64,000 nt of DNA from Bradyrhizobium sp. U87765 SZCCT0048 (GTDB taxonomy: Bacteria; Pseudomonadota; Alphaproteobacteria; Rhizobiales; Xanthobacteraceae): the NCBI RefSeq assembly GCF_018131225.1, contig NZ_JAFCMM010000001.1:1860001-1924000 (forward strand), given 5' to 3'. Made by a program: the position numbers and the translations under genes. Under the pieces are notes generated by a model that ran no database searches, was not told the DNA's origin, and saw only the letters and a program-made list of their open reading frames with translations. Positions 1 through 8,384 of the stretch are shown here, one piece after another. Each line of letters begins with the position of its first letter. The stretch's first letter is position 1.

Positions 1-6
1 ATGACC

Positions 7-1041
7 TCAATACTGGTCGCTGACCGTGGTGGCCGCGTTCGATGGCCCGATCCTGGATGGATCGATTCCCAGCAGCGGCGCCACCGTCGCGACGATCTTC
101 GATGCACGGACGCGATAGACATCCTCCAGCGGCGGCGAATAGCCGACGGGGATGCGCGGTGAAGCCACCCGGCGGACCGGCGCAACCAGCGTCTCATGCA
201 GCTCTTCGGCGACCGTCGCGGCGATCTCTGCGCCGATACCGACATCGCGGACGCTCTCATGGACGACGACGAGCCGCCGGGTCTGCGCCACCGATCGCAG
301 GACAAGCGCCTTGTCCCATGGCCACAGTGTGCGCAGATCGATGATCTCGATCGACGCGCCATGGTCCTGCAGCACCTCGCCGGCGCGGAGCGATTCATGC
401 AGCGCCGTGCCCCAGGTCACGACCGTCAGATCGGAGCCGGCCCGCACGACACGGCCGACCCCGAACGGGATCGGCTCTCCCGCGTCCGGGACATCACCCG
501 TCACCTGCCACAGCTCCTTGGCTTCCAGATGCATCACCGGATCTTCACCCCGCAGGGCGGTGAGCAGCAGCCCACGGGCATCGGCCGGCGTTGCCGGCGC
601 GGTCACCACCAGACCCGGTATATGTGCGAACCACGCTTCGAGACTCTGCGAATGCTGGGCCGCCGAGTTCTTTCGCAGGCCCGACGGCATGCGCACCACG
701 ATCGGCACCCGGCCCTGGCCACCGAACATGTAGCGCACCTTTGCGGCCTGGTTGACGATCTCGTCGATGGCGGACAGCGCAAAGTCGGAGAAGCGCGTCT
801 CGACGATCGGACGCGTGCCCGCCAGCGCGGCGCCGACGGCGGCGCCGACCATTGTCGCCTCCGCGATCGGCGTATCGACGATCCGCTCGGGGCCGAACTC
901 GTCGACCAGCCCCTTGTACTGTCCGAACACGCCGCCGTGCCGGATGTCCTCACCTAGCACCCAGATGTCCGGATCGCGCTGCATCTCCTGGCGCAGCGTC
1001 ATGCGTGCGGCTTCGACCACCGTCATGCTTGTTACGGTCAT
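7..1041 (-). CDS. 2-oxoacid dehydrogenase E1 component, beta subunit
   Basis: Thiamine-diphosphate-dependent E1 beta subunit (344 aa from the chosen start) of the pyruvate/acetoin/branched-chain 2-oxoacid dehydrogenase family. It opens with the family's VVEAARMTLRQEM helix and GEDIRHGGVFGQYKGL segment, continues through a transketolase-like pyrimidine-binding domain, and ends in a transketolase C-terminal domain (LTVVTWGTALHESLRA onward). The ATG at 1041 overlaps the stop of the E1 alpha gene (ATGA) and has a GGGAG ribosome site; an in-frame start at 1095 would lie inside E1 alpha. Substrate cannot be decided. E2 and E3 are not in the window and may lie to the left of position 1. Confidence 0.9.
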   Translation of the reverse strand: MTVTSMTVVEAARMTLRQEMQRDPDIWVLGEDIRHGGVFGQYKGLVDEFGPERIVDTPIAEATMVGAAVGAALAGTRPIVETRFSDFALSAIDEIVNQAAKVRYMFGGQGRVPIVVRMPSGLRKNSAAQHSQSLEAWFAHIPGLVVTAPATPADARGLLLTALRGEDPVMHLEAKELWQVTGDVPDAGEPIPFGVGRVVRAGSDLTVVTWGTALHESLRAGEVLQDHGASIEIIDLRTLWPWDKALVLRSVAQTRRLVVVHESVRDVGIGAEIAATVAEELHETLVAPVRRVASPRIPVGYSPPLEDVYRVRASKIVATVAPLLGIDPSRIGPSNAATTVSDQY

Positions 1042-2063
1042 GATCCGCTCCCTGCAGTCTGGATGTCGAGATAGGCTTCGCCGATGTCGGGCCACGGCGC
1101 GGCTAGCGAGGTCGCCACCGCCTGCGCGATCAGCCGGTCCTCCTCCGCCTCGATGGCGTCGACGGCAGCCGCAGGGACTGCAAGTTCGCGCAGCAACTGG
1201 CGGCAGCGGGCGATCGGATCATCGCCCCAGCGGCCCTGCACCTCGGCCTGATCGCGATAGGAGGCCTGATCCGCACAGGTATGGCCGCGCAGCCGGTAGG
1301 TCTGGCAATGCAGGATACGCGGCCCGCTGCCGGCCCGGATTTCAGCGACGAGATGCCGTGTCAGACGATCGACGGCCTCGATATCGTTGCCGTCGACCGC
1401 ATGAGCCTCCACCCCGAGCGCTTCGGCTCGCGCCGCCGTGCCCGGTCCGGCACTCACGGTCGCCGTCCGTGTGGTCGCCGCCCAGCCGTTGTCCTCACAT
1501 ACCAGCAGGATCGGAAGGCGGTAGACCGCGGCGTAGTTGAACGCTTCGAGGCACTGCCCCCGGTTCATGCCGCCATCGCCGAAGAAGGCGACCGTCAGAG
1601 CATCCGATCCCTTCATCCGCAACGCCTGCGCCGCGCCGGCGGCGATCGCGACACTGGCTGCGACAACGCCGTTGGCGCCGATCATGCCGACATTGAAGTC
1701 GGCGATATGCATCGAGCCGCCCTTGCCCTTGCAAACGCCGATCCCGCGCCCGAACAGCTCCGCCATCATCGCAATGGGATCGACACCCTTGGCGAGCGCA
1801 TGATGATGATTACGATGGGTGCTCGTGACCAGATCGTCGCGGCGCAGGTTGGCGCAGATGCCGACGGCAACGGCCTCCTGGCCGACAGCGGAGTGGATCA
1901 TGCCCCGGATGTGCCCGGCGGCAGCACTCTCCTCGGCCGCGACCTCGAAGGCACGAATTCGCCACATCATGCGGTAGTGTTCAAGAAAGCGCTGGGCATC
2001 GGAGCGGATGCCATCAACATGCGGATCTTTCGTTCGAACCTGCGTCAGCTGTGCTGTAACCAC
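1038..2063 (-). CDS. 2-oxoacid dehydrogenase E1 component, alpha subunit
   Basis: Partner of the downstream E1 beta gene (ATGA overlap). The thiamine diphosphate motif is clear: GDGGMNRGQ followed about 20 residues later by CEDNGWA. Also visible are the family's SAVGQEAVAVG, HRNHHHALAKG and GKGGSMHIAD segments and the C-terminal YRLRGHTCAD region. About 341 aa, within the AcoA/PdhA range. I chose GTG at 2063 because AAGAGG lies 6 nt upstream of it; a TTG at 2132 would add 23 unconserved residues and lacks a ribosome site. It lies downstream of a short-chain dehydrogenase in the same direction and could be co-transcribed with it. Acetoin, pyruvate or a branched-chain keto acid are all possible substrates. 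Confidence 0.9.
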   Translation of the reverse strand: MVTAQLTQVRTKDPHVDGIRSDAQRFLEHYRMMWRIRAFEVAAEESAAAGHIRGMIHSAVGQEAVAVGICANLRRDDLVTSTHRNHHHALAKGVDPIAMMAELFGRGIGVCKGKGGSMHIADFNVGMIGANGVVAASVAIAAGAAQALRMKGSDALTVAFFGDGGMNRGQCLEAFNYAAVYRLPILLVCEDNGWAATTRTATVSAGPGTAARAEALGVEAHAVDGNDIEAVDRLTRHLVAEIRAGSGPRILHCQTYRLRGHTCADQASYRDQAEVQGRWGDDPIARCRQLLRELAVPAAAVDAIEAEEDRLIAQAVATSLAAPWPDIGEAYLDIQTAGSGS

Positions 2064-2137
2064 GGCGATACCTCTTCGTTGAACGACGACATCGCGGGCG
2101 TTTCCAGATCGATTTCTTGATTTTGAAAGCAAAGGAG

Positions 2138-2929
2138 CTACGCCGCAGACACCTGTGCTGCGATCTCCTGCTCCATGATGCCGGCAGCGCAGAAGCCGCC
2201 GTCGACATTCAGAATGTGTCCGGTGACATAGGATGCGGCATCCGAGACCAGAAACATCGCGGTGGCAGCCACCTCTTCCGGCGTACCGTAGCGCCGCATC
2301 GGAATGGTGCGAAGGTAGGCGCTACGCGTGGTCGGCAAATGTCGTTCGGTCGCCGCGCGCGTCTCGATCGGCCCCGGAGCGATGGCATTGACACGGATAC
2401 CGTGGGGCGCGAGCTCGACGGCCATCACCCGCGTGAGCTGGATGATCGCGCTCTTTGCCATGCCATACGCCGCACGAAGCGTGCTGCCGCGCTGTCCCGA
2501 GATCGAGGAGATGTTGATGATGATGCCACCACGTCCGCGGTTCACCATCGTCCTGGCCACAGCCTGAGCGAAAAAGAACGTGCCCTTGAGATTGACGGAG
2601 AGCATGGTTTCCAGCGTCGCGGCGTCGGTATCGAGAAACGGCATGAGCTTGCTGCCGCCGGCGCTGTTGACGAGAATGTCGATGCCGCCGAACTGTTCCA
2701 CGACCCGCCGCGTGGTGTCGGCGGCCGCGTCGACATCACCGACATCCGCCTTGATGAACATCAGCCGCCGTCCGGCATCGACGCTGGATATCAATTTGCG
2801 CGCCGCGGCTTCGTCGCGGCCGACGATGACGACGTGAGCACCATCCTCGACGAGGCGGCGTGCCGTCGCGGCCCCGAGTCCTCGGGTCCCGCCCGTCACC
2901 AACGCGATCTTGCCAATGAGACCTGTCAT
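2138..2929 (-). CDS. Short-chain dehydrogenase/reductase (classical SDR)
   Basis: 263-aa NAD(P)-dependent oxidoreductase of the FabG/glucose-dehydrogenase type. Visible motifs are the cofactor loop TGGTRGLG at residues 13-20, NSAG, the catalytic Ser in NISSISG, the YxxxK pair in YGMAKS, and the C-terminal VTGHILNVDGG. The ATG has GAGAGGG just upstream. First gene of a three-gene minus-strand run with the E1 subunits; an acetoin/diol-type reduction would fit, but the substrate is not readable. Confidence 0.88.
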   Translation of the reverse strand: MTGLIGKIALVTGGTRGLGAATARRLVEDGAHVVIVGRDEAAARKLISSVDAGRRLMFIKADVGDVDAAADTTRRVVEQFGGIDILVNSAGGSKLMPFLDTDAATLETMLSVNLKGTFFFAQAVARTMVNRGRGGIIINISSISGQRGSTLRAAYGMAKSAIIQLTRVMAVELAPHGIRVNAIAPGPIETRAATERHLPTTRSAYLRTIPMRRYGTPEEVAATAMFLVSDAASYVTGHILNVDGGFCAAGIMEQEIAAQVSAA

Positions 2930-3006
2930 GCGACCCTCTCGCTACTTCGAGCGTCAGTCACCGCAGGATCATTCAAGAAAAAATCCAAGTCAAATATAAT
3001 AATTTG

Positions 3007-3020
3007 TTCAAGTACTTGAA
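3007..3020. promoter_or_regulatory. Perfect 14-bp palindrome in the promoter region of the SDR/E1 run
   Basis: TTCAAGTACTTGAA lies in an AT-rich stretch 78 bases upstream of the SDR start. On the minus strand a TATATT hexamer (2998 to 2993) sits 8 nt downstream of it and could be the -10 element, so a bound regulator would cover the -35/spacer region. Operator function is inferred from symmetry and position only. Confidence 0.4.
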
Positions 3021-3095
3021 AAACTATACTTAAGAATACGAAACGTTCTCCTTACAAATACTTCGCGCGCCGGTCACGAACGATTGGAAAGCGGA

Positions 3096-3839
3096 TCAAG
3101 CCAGCCGGCGCGCCAAACGCCCGCCCGCAGACAGCGGCGGACCGCCGCCGTCCGCATCGAGCGAGTAGCCAACACCCCGCACGGTCCGGATCAGGTCCAC
3201 CTCTCCGTTCTCGCACAATGCCTTGCGAATACGGCTGACATGCACGTCGACCGCGCGGGTCACCGCGTCGCTGCGCGCGCCCCTGACCAGCAGCAGGATC
3301 TCGTCGCGTGACAGCACCTTCCGCGGATGGCGCAACAGTTGCTGAAGAACCCGATACTCGACCGGGCCGAGATGGACACTGCGCTGGTTGCGGTAGACGC
3401 GATGCGCATCAAGCTCCATCACGATGTCGGCGAAGCACAACACGTTGGTGTCGGCCACCGACGACGCGGATCGCAACAGGCCGCGCAATCGATTTGTGAA
3501 TTCGTCGGGGGCAAATGGCTTGAGGATGTAGTCGACTTCGTCGATGTGCGGAGCCGCCCTGACGGCACCTGCTGCTCCCGCGGCAAGGATCAGGACCGGA
3601 ATATGTCGCGTCCGCACATTGCTGCCGATCCGGTCACGCGCCGCAGCGGCCGATCCATAGGGCCAGACATCATCAAGAGCGATCAGGTCAGGCTGCTCGG
3701 CTTCGGCGAGGACAATCGCCTCGCCGAGATCGTCAGTCAGAATTCCGCTGAATCCCTCGTTCTCGACGATGTATTTCAGCAAGCTGATGAAGCTCTTGTC
3801 ACCCGCGAGCAGGATTCTCGGCTTTACGGCAAGCGTCAT
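3096..3839 (-). CDS. OmpR/PhoB-family response regulator (orphan)
   Basis: 247 aa: receiver domain (about 1-120) followed by a winged-helix DNA-binding domain (about 133-235). The phospho-acceptor is Asp56 in DLIALDDVWP and the switch lysine is in YILKPF. The usual acidic pair near the N-terminus is reduced (LLAGD instead of VVEDE), so phosphorylation may be weak. The effector domain ends in the typical RTVRGVGYSLD. No histidine kinase is adjacent. No strong ribosome site precedes the ATG, so the start is less certain than the gene. Confidence 0.88.
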   Translation of the reverse strand: MTLAVKPRILLAGDKSFISLLKYIVENEGFSGILTDDLGEAIVLAEAEQPDLIALDDVWPYGSAAAARDRIGSNVRTRHIPVLILAAGAAGAVRAAPHIDEVDYILKPFAPDEFTNRLRGLLRSASSVADTNVLCFADIVMELDAHRVYRNQRSVHLGPVEYRVLQQLLRHPRKVLSRDEILLLVRGARSDAVTRAVDVHVSRIRKALCENGEVDLIRTVRGVGYSLDADGGGPPLSAGGRLARRLA

Positions 3840-4388
3840 CGCACAACAACCACCGTTGGCTCATCGCATGATGTCTCGCCAACTCTGAGCGCCCCGCCCC
3901 TCGCAAAACGACAGGTTCATCCCGCCGCACTGTCGTTCTCGGCCAATGGCCCGTGGGAAATCGCCCGTGGAAACAGCGCCGATCGTGGCTTCGTTCCTCA
4001 ATGCCGCTCTGCAGCATACGTGCGTTGAATTCCACGTTCAACCACAAGTTAGAACATCGTATGTTTTGTTTCAGTTTTGTCTCATCGTCGTGGCGAAGAC
4101 TGAATCCGCATCGCATCCAGCCTCCGACCTGTCGTGCCGACGGCGACAACCACACCACCAGCGCGCTTCGATCGCGCGGTGATGGTGTCGCGGAAAATCG
4201 GCTATTCAATGGATGGCACCGGGCACGATCGCCGATTCACTGCGCCTGCCGTCTTGCGATGCCGCGAATTCATCCTCTGGTGATCGTCGATGGGCGGAAG
4301 CATTCGCGCACGAGGACCGGCGGACGTATAGTCGTCAGTCGCTTATGCGACGTTCATGACACGCAAGGCCGAGCACAGGAGCCTCTCG
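3840..4388. other. Divergent intergenic region with a short dyad
   Basis: About 550 bases between the response regulator and the OsmC gene. Short reading frames here have poor codon character and I do not accept them. It contains the dyad AACAT-CGT-ATGTT at 4053-4065 inside an AT-rich patch, a plausible regulator site for one of the two diverging genes. Confidence 0.4.
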
Positions 4389-4859
4389 ATGCCCAATTTC
4401 GGTGCAACGATCGTCTGGCAGCGCGCGATCGGTGATGCTTTCGCCGATGGCAAGTTCAGCCGACGTCATGTCTGGCAGTTCGACGGGGGCGCGCACGTTC
4501 CAGCCTCGGCCTCCCCGCACATCGTACCGCCTCCACTGTCTGCCCCCGCCGACGTTGACCCCGAAGAGGCTTATGTGGCCGCGCTCTCGAGCTGCCATAT
4601 GCTGACTTTCCTGTACATCGCGGCCTCACACGGATTTGTCGTCGATTCATATCGCGACGAGGCGCGCGGCACGATGCAGACGGACGATCGCGGCCATTTC
4701 AGCGTCACCCGGGTGACGCTCACGCCCGTCGTCACCTATGGGGGGCCTCCTCCCGATCGCGAGACCGAAGCCCAACTGCACCAGGAGGCCCACGCGCAAT
4801 GCTTCCTTGCCAACTCGGTGCGAACCATGATCACAATCGGCGCCGCCGCCACGATTTGA
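4389..4859 (+). CDS. OsmC/Ohr-family protein
   Basis: 156-aa member of the OsmC superfamily, thiol-dependent peroxidases that detoxify organic hydroperoxides in the cytoplasm. Both family cysteines are present: one in ALSSCHMLTF on the central helix and one in AHAQCFLANS. The N-terminal VWQRAIGDAFADGKF resembles the YfcE/OsmC subgroup. The ATG at 4389 is preceded by AGGAG at 4377-4381; an upstream in-frame codon at 4356 lacks one. Peroxidase activity is inferred from the cysteines. Confidence 0.85.
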   Translation: MPNFGATIVWQRAIGDAFADGKFSRRHVWQFDGGAHVPASASPHIVPPPLSAPADVDPEEAYVAALSSCHMLTFLYIAASHGFVVDSYRDEARGTMQTDDRGHFSVTRVTLTPVVTYGGPPPDRETEAQLHQEAHAQCFLANSVRTMITIGAAATI

Positions 4860-4945
4860 TCGCAACCCTGTCCCAGCATTGACGGCCACTCGAAACGAAT
4901 GGACCGCCACGCAAAGACATGGCAACGCCACGGTGAGGATCGAGC

Positions 4946-5638
4946 ATGTCTCATGCCTTCCTTCTGATCCCCGGGCTGAATGCGTCCGCCCGGCTGTTCG
5001 ACGCGCAGGTGCCTTTTTTGTGGACGCTTGGCTCGGTCGTCATCGCGGATCATACCCGGGATGACACGATAGCGGCGATCGCGGCCCGTATCCTGAACGA
5101 CGCGCCGCCGCGCTTCACGCTGCTCGGACACTCCATGGGAGGTTATGTCGCCTTCGAGATCATGCGGCAGGCTCCCGAACGCGTCGATCGCCTCGTTCTG
5201 CTCGATACCTCGGCGCGACAGGACACCGAGGCTCAGACCCGATCGCGGCTCGACTGTATCGCTCTGGCTGAAAGTGGTCGCCTTGCCGACGTCAACGAGG
5301 GCGTCTTTCCCTTCATTGTTCATGAAAGCAGGATCGACGACATGGCACTTCGTCTCGCGTGCGACACCATGTCGGAAGAAGTCGGCGTCAGTGCTTACAT
5401 TCGCCAGCACACCGCCATTGTCACGCGGCCGGACTCACGGGCGACACTCGCTTCCATCCGCTGCCCGACCCTCGTCATGGTCGGCGACAACGACCAGCTC
5501 ACGCCGCCGCCGCTGTCCGAGGAAATTGCTTCCGGCATCGACGGCGCAACCCTCGTCACAATCCCCGATTGCGGTCATCTGTCGACGCTCGAACGCCCCT
5601 CCGTCGTCAACTCCGCGCTCGCGCGCTGGCTTGGCTGA
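4946..5638 (+). CDS. Alpha/beta hydrolase
   Basis: 230-aa single-domain hydrolase. The nucleophile is Ser63 in GHSMGG, the acid is Asp183 in GDNDQLTPP, and the base is His211 in DCGHLSTLERP. The oxyanion-hole loop is LIPGLNAS near the N-terminus. A GAGGAT ribosome site precedes the ATG. It follows the OsmC gene by 86 nt in the same direction. Substrate unknown: an esterase, lactonase or C-C hydrolase are all possible. Confidence 0.85.
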   Translation: MSHAFLLIPGLNASARLFDAQVPFLWTLGSVVIADHTRDDTIAAIAARILNDAPPRFTLLGHSMGGYVAFEIMRQAPERVDRLVLLDTSARQDTEAQTRSRLDCIALAESGRLADVNEGVFPFIVHESRIDDMALRLACDTMSEEVGVSAYIRQHTAIVTRPDSRATLASIRCPTLVMVGDNDQLTPPPLSEEIASGIDGATLVTIPDCGHLSTLERPSVVNSALARWLG

Positions 5639-5692
5639 CACAGCAGCCGCCGGAGCAGCTCGCGCCTCGGACCTCGGCATCGCAGGATACGG

Positions 5693-5863
5693 CTACGCCT
5701 GCCAGAACGGTTTGCTGAATTCGGCAAGCGCATCCAGCGGCGTCAATCCGAGATCACGCAATTCCAACATCGACATCCGCGCGAGCTGCCGCCGCTCGCG
5801 CATTCTGCGACGCCATATCCGGACCATCCGGCGCAGACGAACCGTCCAATAAAATCGTGTCAT
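5693..5863 (-). CDS. DUF1127 (YjiS-like) small protein
   Basis: 56-aa basic protein. The C-terminal half (RRQLARMSMLELRDLGL followed by DALAEFSKPFW) is the DUF1127 signature. Such Arg-rich small proteins in alphaproteobacteria are linked to RNA and phosphate or carbon metabolism, but its role here is unknown. I chose the ATG at 5863 because GGGAGG lies just upstream; the frame runs open to 5962 without a good start. Confidence 0.8.
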   Translation of the reverse strand: MTRFYWTVRLRRMVRIWRRRMRERRQLARMSMLELRDLGLTPLDALAEFSKPFWQA

Positions 5864-6133
5864 GCGCGCCTCCCACTCATGGGAGATGCGGGATCGCAAG
5901 TGATCCCACGCAGGCGAGGGTCGCCAAACGCAAATCAAGGCGCACTCGCGCTCAACCCTCATTGCATGGGGCCATACGCCCGGCGCTGTCTATGGCCAGA
6001 GTTTGGGGGGCTCCCGCAGGAAACGCGGGATTAGGATGGTTCAAACAGGCGTCTGAGGCGACGGAAGCTGCGGCACGCTCGCCAGCTGCGGCGCAACCGT
6101 TCCATGGCGCCGCAGGCAGATCGAGGGGGCATC

Positions 6134-6913
6134 GTGTCACTGGTCACAACCAAGATCGAAGGGCCTGTCGGGCTCATCACCATCAACCGGCCCGAAGCGC
6201 TCAACATGTTCGATCTGCCGCTGATCGATGCCCTGCAGCGCGGTCTCGCCAACTTCGAGCAGGATCCGGACGCCCGTGTGATCGTCGTGACGGGCGCAGG
6301 AGAACGCGCATTCGCCGCAGGCGCTGATATTGCCGATCTCAACGCGCGGCGGTCGCTCGCCCACTACCTGGAATTCGCCGATGTCGTGCACCGCGCATTT
6401 CGTCGCTTTGAAGCCTGCGAGAAGCCGACCATCAGCGCGATCAACGGCCTCGCCGTGGGCGGCGGGCTCGAACTCGTGCTGGCGACCGATATCCGCATCG
6501 CCGCGGAGCAGGCCAAGCTCGGCCTGCCGGAGATCGCCCTTGGGCTGTTTCCCGGCGGCGGCGGCAGTCAGCGCCTGATGCGACAGATTTCTCCCTGCCG
6601 GGCGCGCGAAATGATGTTCACCGGCGACAGCATTTCCGCAGCCAGCGCGCTCGAACTCGGCCTCGTGAATCGCGTCGTCTCGCGCGAGCGCGTCTTGCCG
6701 GAAGCCATGGAGCTGGCGCTGCGGATCGCCGGAAAATCCCTGCTGGCGCTCAAGCTGCTCAAGCGCACCCTGAACCACGGCGCCGACATGCCATTGCCCG
6801 CGGCTTTAGCCTATGAGCAGGCCATGGTCAGCCTCGCCTTCGACAGCAGCGATGCGCACGAAGGATGCGACGCATTCCTGGCCAAGCGAACACCCACGTT
6901 TCGGGATCGGTGA
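6134..6913 (+). CDS. Enoyl-CoA hydratase/isomerase (crotonase) family
   Basis: About 259 aa. The oxyanion-hole segments are AFAAGADIADL and GLAVGGGLEL. Both catalytic glutamates of classical enoyl-CoA hydratases are present (GGGLELVLATD and LGLPEIALGLFPGGGG), so hydration of a trans-2-enoyl-CoA is likely. GTG at 6134 has GAGGGGG 4 nt upstream; the ATG at 6104 does not. It converges with the MFS gene 16 nt downstream. Confidence 0.88.
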   Translation: MSLVTTKIEGPVGLITINRPEALNMFDLPLIDALQRGLANFEQDPDARVIVVTGAGERAFAAGADIADLNARRSLAHYLEFADVVHRAFRRFEACEKPTISAINGLAVGGGLELVLATDIRIAAEQAKLGLPEIALGLFPGGGGSQRLMRQISPCRAREMMFTGDSISAASALELGLVNRVVSRERVLPEAMELALRIAGKSLLALKLLKRTLNHGADMPLPAALAYEQAMVSLAFDSSDAHEGCDAFLAKRTPTFRDR

Positions 6914-6929
6914 GGACGCCCACGCCGAT

Positions 6930-8123
6930 TTACGCGGCCCTGCGCTGAAGCAGCGAGACCAGTGCCGCGAGACCCAGCAGCGCCGGCGAGGCCCACAGGC
7001 CGGCGGCGACTTCGCCGGTCATATCGGTGACCTTGCCGGCGAGGATCGGCCCGATCGACTGCCCCAGTGCGAAAGCCACCGTGAGCACGGCGACAGCCGC
7101 GGTGAGCGATCGGGCCGGAAGCTGCCGCTGCGCCAGGATGGTGACCGCGGCTGGGCCTGCCATGAAGCTGCTGCCGAAGATCAGGGCGGACAGAAACGCC
7201 GAGACCAGTCCGGGATGGATCAGGACCGGCAGCGTTCCCAGCATGGTGACGAAGAAGATCACCGCGGGGCCGCGGCCCCCCGGCAGGCGCGCCAGCACAC
7301 TCCCCCACAGCGAGGTCGAGATCGTCGACGTCACGCCGAGCACGATCCAGAACGCCGCGGTCTGGCTGCCGCTGCCGCCCTGATCGCGCAGCAGCGCGAT
7401 GATGAAGGTCATCCAGCCGACATAACCGGCTCCGAACAGACCGTAGCCGAAGAACGCCGGCAGGATGCGCACGAATTCGTCCAGCCGCAGCATGGCGGCC
7501 GGGCCGCGGTCGAGAACCGGCACAGCGCGCGCGGCCAGCAGCGCGGGCACGATACCGACAAGGGCCAGCACCCCGAGAATGACCCACCCCGCACGCCAGC
7601 CCTGCGGGCCGTCCTGCAGCGCGATCGGAACCGCGATCCCCGACAGCACGATGCCCGCGCTGCTGCCGGCGACATAGAGCCCGACCAGCAAGCCCTTGCG
7701 CTCCGAACTGCTGGTCGGCGAAATGGCGCCCGCGAGGGCCGCGCCGAGAATGAAGGCAAAAGCCGTCGAGACGCCCCCAATCGTGCGAAGCGCGAACAGA
7801 AGCGTGAAGTCGGACGTCGCCGCGGTGAAAGCCAGGATCAGCGCACTGACCACAAGGCCAGCCTGGAACGGCCGCTCCACACCCCAGCGCCGCGCCGACA
7901 GCACCGCGGCCATCGAACCGAAAATATAGCCGGCGGCGTTGGCTGTGTTCAATGCGCCGGCCTGCACATAGCTCAACCCCAACGTCTCGCGCATCGGCGG
8001 CAGCAGCAGCGAATAGGCAAAACGCGAGAAGCCGAGCGCCACGGCCGCCGCTATGGACAACCCTGCGGCGGTCAGAAGGTGGCGCTGCCAGCTGTCCCGC
8101 GCGACGTCACCCGTCAGTGCCAT
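6930..8123 (-). CDS. MFS transporter (YbfB/YjiJ-like)
   Basis: About 397 aa with roughly 12 hydrophobic segments in two halves. The N-terminal part shows the YbfB-type pattern GFSRFAYSLLLPPMR and the loop after helix 2 carries RRWGVERP. ATG at 8123 has GGAG 6 nt upstream; the frame runs open far upstream but with unlikely composition. It points away from the acyl-CoA dehydrogenase-like gene that begins the biosynthetic cluster, so it could be the product exporter. That is inference from position only. Confidence 0.85.
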   Translation of the reverse strand: MALTGDVARDSWQRHLLTAAGLSIAAAVALGFSRFAYSLLLPPMRETLGLSYVQAGALNTANAAGYIFGSMAAVLSARRWGVERPFQAGLVVSALILAFTAATSDFTLLFALRTIGGVSTAFAFILGAALAGAISPTSSSERKGLLVGLYVAGSSAGIVLSGIAVPIALQDGPQGWRAGWVILGVLALVGIVPALLAARAVPVLDRGPAAMLRLDEFVRILPAFFGYGLFGAGYVGWMTFIIALLRDQGGSGSQTAAFWIVLGVTSTISTSLWGSVLARLPGGRGPAVIFFVTMLGTLPVLIHPGLVSAFLSALIFGSSFMAGPAAVTILAQRQLPARSLTAAVAVLTVAFALGQSIGPILAGKVTDMTGEVAAGLWASPALLGLAALVSLLQRRAA

Positions 8124-8298
8124 GGTCACTCCAGCGGCCAGCCGAAGCCGCGGGCAGCATGGGTGCCGCGCGACACGTTTTGTCAGAGCAGGGATAACGT
8201 GACGAGCCGGACAAGGGAAAGTTATTGCATATGGCAAACCCTTGTACTTGACGCGATGGGCGCCTCCCAGGCGCGGCGGTGACAACAGCGAAGTGCCT

Positions 8299-8309
8299 CC
8301 CCCCCCCCC
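8299..8309. repeat. Run of 11 cytosines in a divergent promoter region
   Basis: An uninterrupted C11 tract lies between the MFS gene and the acyl-CoA dehydrogenase-like gene, 75 bases upstream of the latter's ATG. Such a tract can slip and alter promoter spacing; it is also a common place for sequencing length errors. Confidence 0.9.
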
Positions 8310-8384
8310 AAGAAGTTGCCGGTTCGCAGACCGCCAGCCCGGCCTATAGTCCTTCAAGGGGATGCATCCGCGCGGTTCGTCGAC

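Noticed and set aside
3799..4209. 136-aa minus-strand frame before the response regulator
   Set aside because: No motif, unlikely composition, overlaps the regulator start; treated as intergenic.
6813..8282. 489-aa open frame opposite the MFS transporter
   Set aside because: It is Arg/Gln/His-rich with no motif and mirrors a clear transporter gene; high-GC antisense artefact.
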